NCBI GenBank assembly: GCA_050749785.1
Contig: JBOGSA010000013.1
Location: forward strand, 1-15,036
Reading direction: 5' to 3'
From: JAGWGI01 sp050749785
GTDB taxonomy: Archaea > Micrarchaeota > Micrarchaeia > Micrarchaeales > CABMGC01
Length of the DNA: 15,036 nucleotides
A program made the position numbers and the translations under genes. Positions within the stretch are counted from its first letter, which is position 1. Every line of letters starts with the position of its first letter. Below are positions 14,118-15,036 of this stretch, piece by piece. The notes below the pieces were generated by a model. That model was not told where the DNA came from. It saw nothing but the letters and a program-made list of their open reading frames with translations, and made no database searches.

Positions 14118-14363
14118 TTAGAGAAGGGTTTCCTCGATTACTTCGACTTCCTTTACCCCATCGACCTTCCTGAGCGCATCCTCGAGCTTTGTGCTTCCCT
14201 GCTCGTCCTCGTAGACGAACTGCACCTTTATCATCTTTATGCCAAAGGCAATCTCCTCGAGCTGCGTGCCGTTGGGCTTTAGCTGCTTGATTATTCTATT
14301 CCTTACCTCTTCCTCCATTCCGGCCTCGGTAAATACTTTAAAAAGAACTGCAACCTTTGCCAT
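14118..14363 (-). CDS. ef1b: Translation elongation factor aEF1-beta
   Basis: An 81-residue archaeal EF1-beta, the nucleotide exchange factor that recharges aEF1-alpha with GTP during elongation. The fold is recognisable from MAKVAVLFKVFTEAG, the IAFGIKMIKVQFVYEDEQGSTKLEDAL segment and a KEVEVIEETLL end; the length of about 80-90 residues is normal. Its ATG at 14363 shares one base with the stop codon of the upstream zinc-ribbon gene (TAATG), so the two are translated together. This zinc-ribbon plus aEF1-beta pairing is common in euryarchaea. No separate promoter is seen. Confidence 0.95.
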   Translation of the reverse strand: MAKVAVLFKVFTEAGMEEEVRNRIIKQLKPNGTQLEEIAFGIKMIKVQFVYEDEQGSTKLEDALRKVDGVKEVEVIEETLL

Positions 14364-14521
14364 TACGGTCCCTCAAATTCGCATTCGCTGCACTTGTACT
14401 TTGTGAAGGTTTCCCTGCAGTGGTAGCACCTGATTATGTTAGACTTTGCGCACTTAGGGCACTTGAACTCGACGTACTTGTCAGTGAGCCTTCCGCACGA
14501 AACGCATACCTTTCCTGGCAT
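14363..14521 (-). CDS. Small zinc-ribbon protein (COG2888-like, translation-associated)
   Basis: A 52-residue gene. Translation of the minus strand gives MPGKVCVSCG at the start and ECEFEGP at the end, with four CxxC knuckles: Cys6/9, Cys21/24, Cys32/35, Cys44/47, enough for two zinc sites. This is the archaeal small zinc-finger family (HVO_2753-like, COG2888), thought to bind RNA or the translation machinery; the precise role is not established here. It overlaps aEF1-beta by one base (TAATG), giving strong operon and coupling support. A GGTGAT sequence lies 12 bases ahead of ATG 14521, rather far for a ribosome site. Confidence 0.9.
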   Translation of the reverse strand: MPGKVCVSCGRLTDKYVEFKCPKCAKSNIIRCYHCRETFTKYKCSECEFEGP

Positions 14522-14577
14522 TATTGCTATACAATCACCATCATTAAAAACTACAACTTACAAAAGAAGTTAAGTAT

Positions 14578-14590
14578 AGATTTTATATAC
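14578..14590. promoter_or_regulatory. Possibly shared TATA box between tRNA-Arg and the zinc-ribbon/aEF1-beta operon
   Basis: The plus strand reads AGATTTTATATAC, centred about 28 bases ahead of tRNA position 1, the expected place for a tRNA promoter. The minus strand reads GTATATAAAATCT, an equally good TATA box that would give the zinc-ribbon message a leader of about 38 bases. A nearer minus-strand element (GTTTTTAATG, around 14543-14552) is the alternative for the latter. Confidence 0.5.
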
Positions 14591-14611
14591 GGGAACATAT
14601 AAAAAAGCTAT

Positions 14612-14686
14612 GGGTGTGTGGCTCAACTTGGATAGAGCATCGGCTTGCGGAGCCGGAGGTTGCGGGTTCAAATCCCGTCACACCCG
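14612..14686 (+). tRNA. tRNA-Arg (anticodon GCG)
   Basis: A complete cloverleaf: acceptor GGGTGTG (14612-14618) with CACACCC (14679-14685) and discriminator G; D stem GCTC/GAGC with GG in its loop; anticodon stem TCGGC/GCCGG closing the loop TTGCGGA, anticodon GCG at 14647-14649, reading CGC and CGU; five-base variable region AGGTT; T arm GCGGG/CCCGT with loop TTCAAAT. CCA is not encoded and there is no intron. A TATA box lies 28 bases upstream. The 3' end abuts an integrase reading frame, making this tRNA a likely integration target. Confidence 0.96.
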
Positions 14687-14711
14687 AGGAAAAATTCCGA
14701 GGGTAAAGCCC

Positions 14712-14729
14712 GGGTTCGATTGCGAACCC
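14712..14729. repeat. Perfect hairpin resembling a tRNA T arm
   Basis: GGGTTCG and CGAACCC form a 7-base perfect stem around the loop ATTG, 25 bases after the tRNA. The left arm looks like a tRNA T loop. It may be a recombinase binding site, a remnant of a tRNA end from an earlier integration, or a structure in the integrase message. Confidence 0.5.
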
Positions 14730-14765
14730 ATTATAAGGCAGAACGAGCCAGAAAAGGCGGGTTCT

Positions 14766-15036
14766 GTGTGCGTTTTCAGCGAGTTCTTAAGCCAGACCAA
14801 CACCATAAGCAACAGCCTTTCAAAGCACCAACTAGAAGCGGTTAGAAGAACGATAACCAAGGCATTCAACAAGCGCTTCCATCGACTTAGTAAGCCCAAA
14901 TACGGCTCAATAAACAAAGGCTTCACTGAACTTGAGCTCCAACATTTCCTAAGAAATGTCAAAAACGAAAAGTTCAGACTTCTTTTCAAGTATCAGGCAT
15001 ATTTGGGGCTTCGCATTGGAGAAGTCTGCAAGTTGC
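14766..15036 (+). CDS. Tyrosine recombinase / integrase, 3'-truncated by window edge
   Basis: Partial gene, at least 90 codons. The recognisable part is the start of the tyrosine-recombinase catalytic domain: FTELELQHFLRNV followed by FKYQAYLGLRIGEVCKL, where the Arg of GLRIGE is the first catalytic residue of the R-H-R-Y set; the others lie beyond the window. The start shown is GTG 14766, with AGGCGGG about 5 bases upstream. The frame is open further back, through the tRNA to ATG 14610. Only about 60 residues separate GTG from the catalytic domain, too few for a normal core-binding domain, so this may be the C-terminal piece of a partitioned integrase or a short archaeal type. Placement right behind a tRNA supports an integrated element extending to the right. 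Confidence 0.75.
   Translation, partial: MCVFSEFLSQTNTISNSLSKHQLEAVRRTITKAFNKRFHRLSKPKYGSINKGFTELELQHFLRNVKNEKFRLLFKYQAYLGLRIGEVCKL

Larger units (their letters stand above)
14610..15036 (+). other. Open reading frame running through tRNA-Arg into the integrase
   Basis: From an ATG at 14610, two bases ahead of the tRNA, one frame stays open through all 75 tRNA bases (reading MGVWLNLDRASACG and GCGFKSRHTR) and on to the window edge, 142 codons without a stop, joining the recombinase frame. Archaeal SSV-type integrases carry their attachment site inside their own gene and inside a tRNA, so such read-through frames arise naturally at their integration junctions. Whether the tRNA-encoded part is ever translated is unknown. 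Confidence 0.5.

Noticed and set aside
14678..14989. 103-codon hydrophobic frame opposite the integrase, and a 66-codon plus frame at 14645-14845 inside tRNA/integrase
   Set aside because: Both overlap the recombinase frame, which has a clear catalytic motif; neither shows family features.
1..15036. CRISPR array, insertion sequence, rRNA or replication origin
   Set aside because: No regularly spaced direct repeats, transposase, rRNA segment or origin-type repeat cluster was seen.

Overview
This window is archaeal chromosome. The evidence is a deoxyhypusine synthase, aEF1-beta, a SecE/Sec61-gamma, an archaeal FtsZ1 and FtsZ2 pair, a protein disulfide oxidoreductase, Rad50 with a zinc hook, TATA-type promoters 25-45 bases ahead of genes, and GGTG-type ribosome sites mixed with apparently leaderless genes. 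Coding is very dense: no gap exceeds about 160 bases and convergent genes meet with 0-1 base between them. Compact layout, rearranged housekeeping operons and a shortened NFACT protein would fit a small-genome archaeon (DPANN-like, for example Micrarchaeota or Diapherotrites), but the lineage is an inference I cannot prove from sequence alone.

Layout. 23-2459 (minus): an alkaline-phosphatase/sulfatase-superfamily protein and deoxyhypusine synthase, each with its own promoter. 2617-7526 (plus): ftsZ1, an unrecognised 145-residue protein, secE, a stand-alone NFACT-R domain protein, a degenerate RpiB-like protein with a charged tail, an HTH regulator and glutamate dehydrogenase; TATA-like sites ahead of secE and of the RpiB-like gene suggest sub-operons. 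7527-9254 (minus): PolX DNA polymerase with a PHP domain, divergent from 9345-11044 (plus): ftsZ2 and a two-domain protein disulfide oxidoreductase. 11046-13352 (minus): rad50. 13412-14073 (minus): a HEPN-MNT pair overlapping by 29 bases. 14118-14521 (minus): a 52-residue zinc-ribbon protein translationally linked to aEF1-beta through a TAATG overlap. 14612-14686 (plus): tRNA-Arg(GCG), followed by a tyrosine recombinase cut by the window edge.

Biology. The window brings together cell division (both FtsZ paralogs within about 8 kb), protein secretion (SecE), translation and its quality control (DHS, aEF1-beta, zinc ribbon, NFACT-R), DNA repair (PolX, Rad50) and redox/nitrogen metabolism (PDO, GDH). 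The right end is a mobile-element boundary: a single reading frame runs without a stop from an ATG two bases ahead of the tRNA, through the whole tRNA and into the recombinase catalytic domain. This resembles archaeal integrases whose attachment site lies inside a tRNA. The other points most worth a look are the split NFACT protein, the RpiB-like protein lacking its catalytic Cys and His, the PDO whose second active site has Asp in place of the nucleophilic Cys, and the unknown gene wedged between ftsZ1 and secE where nusG/spt5 is not found nearby.
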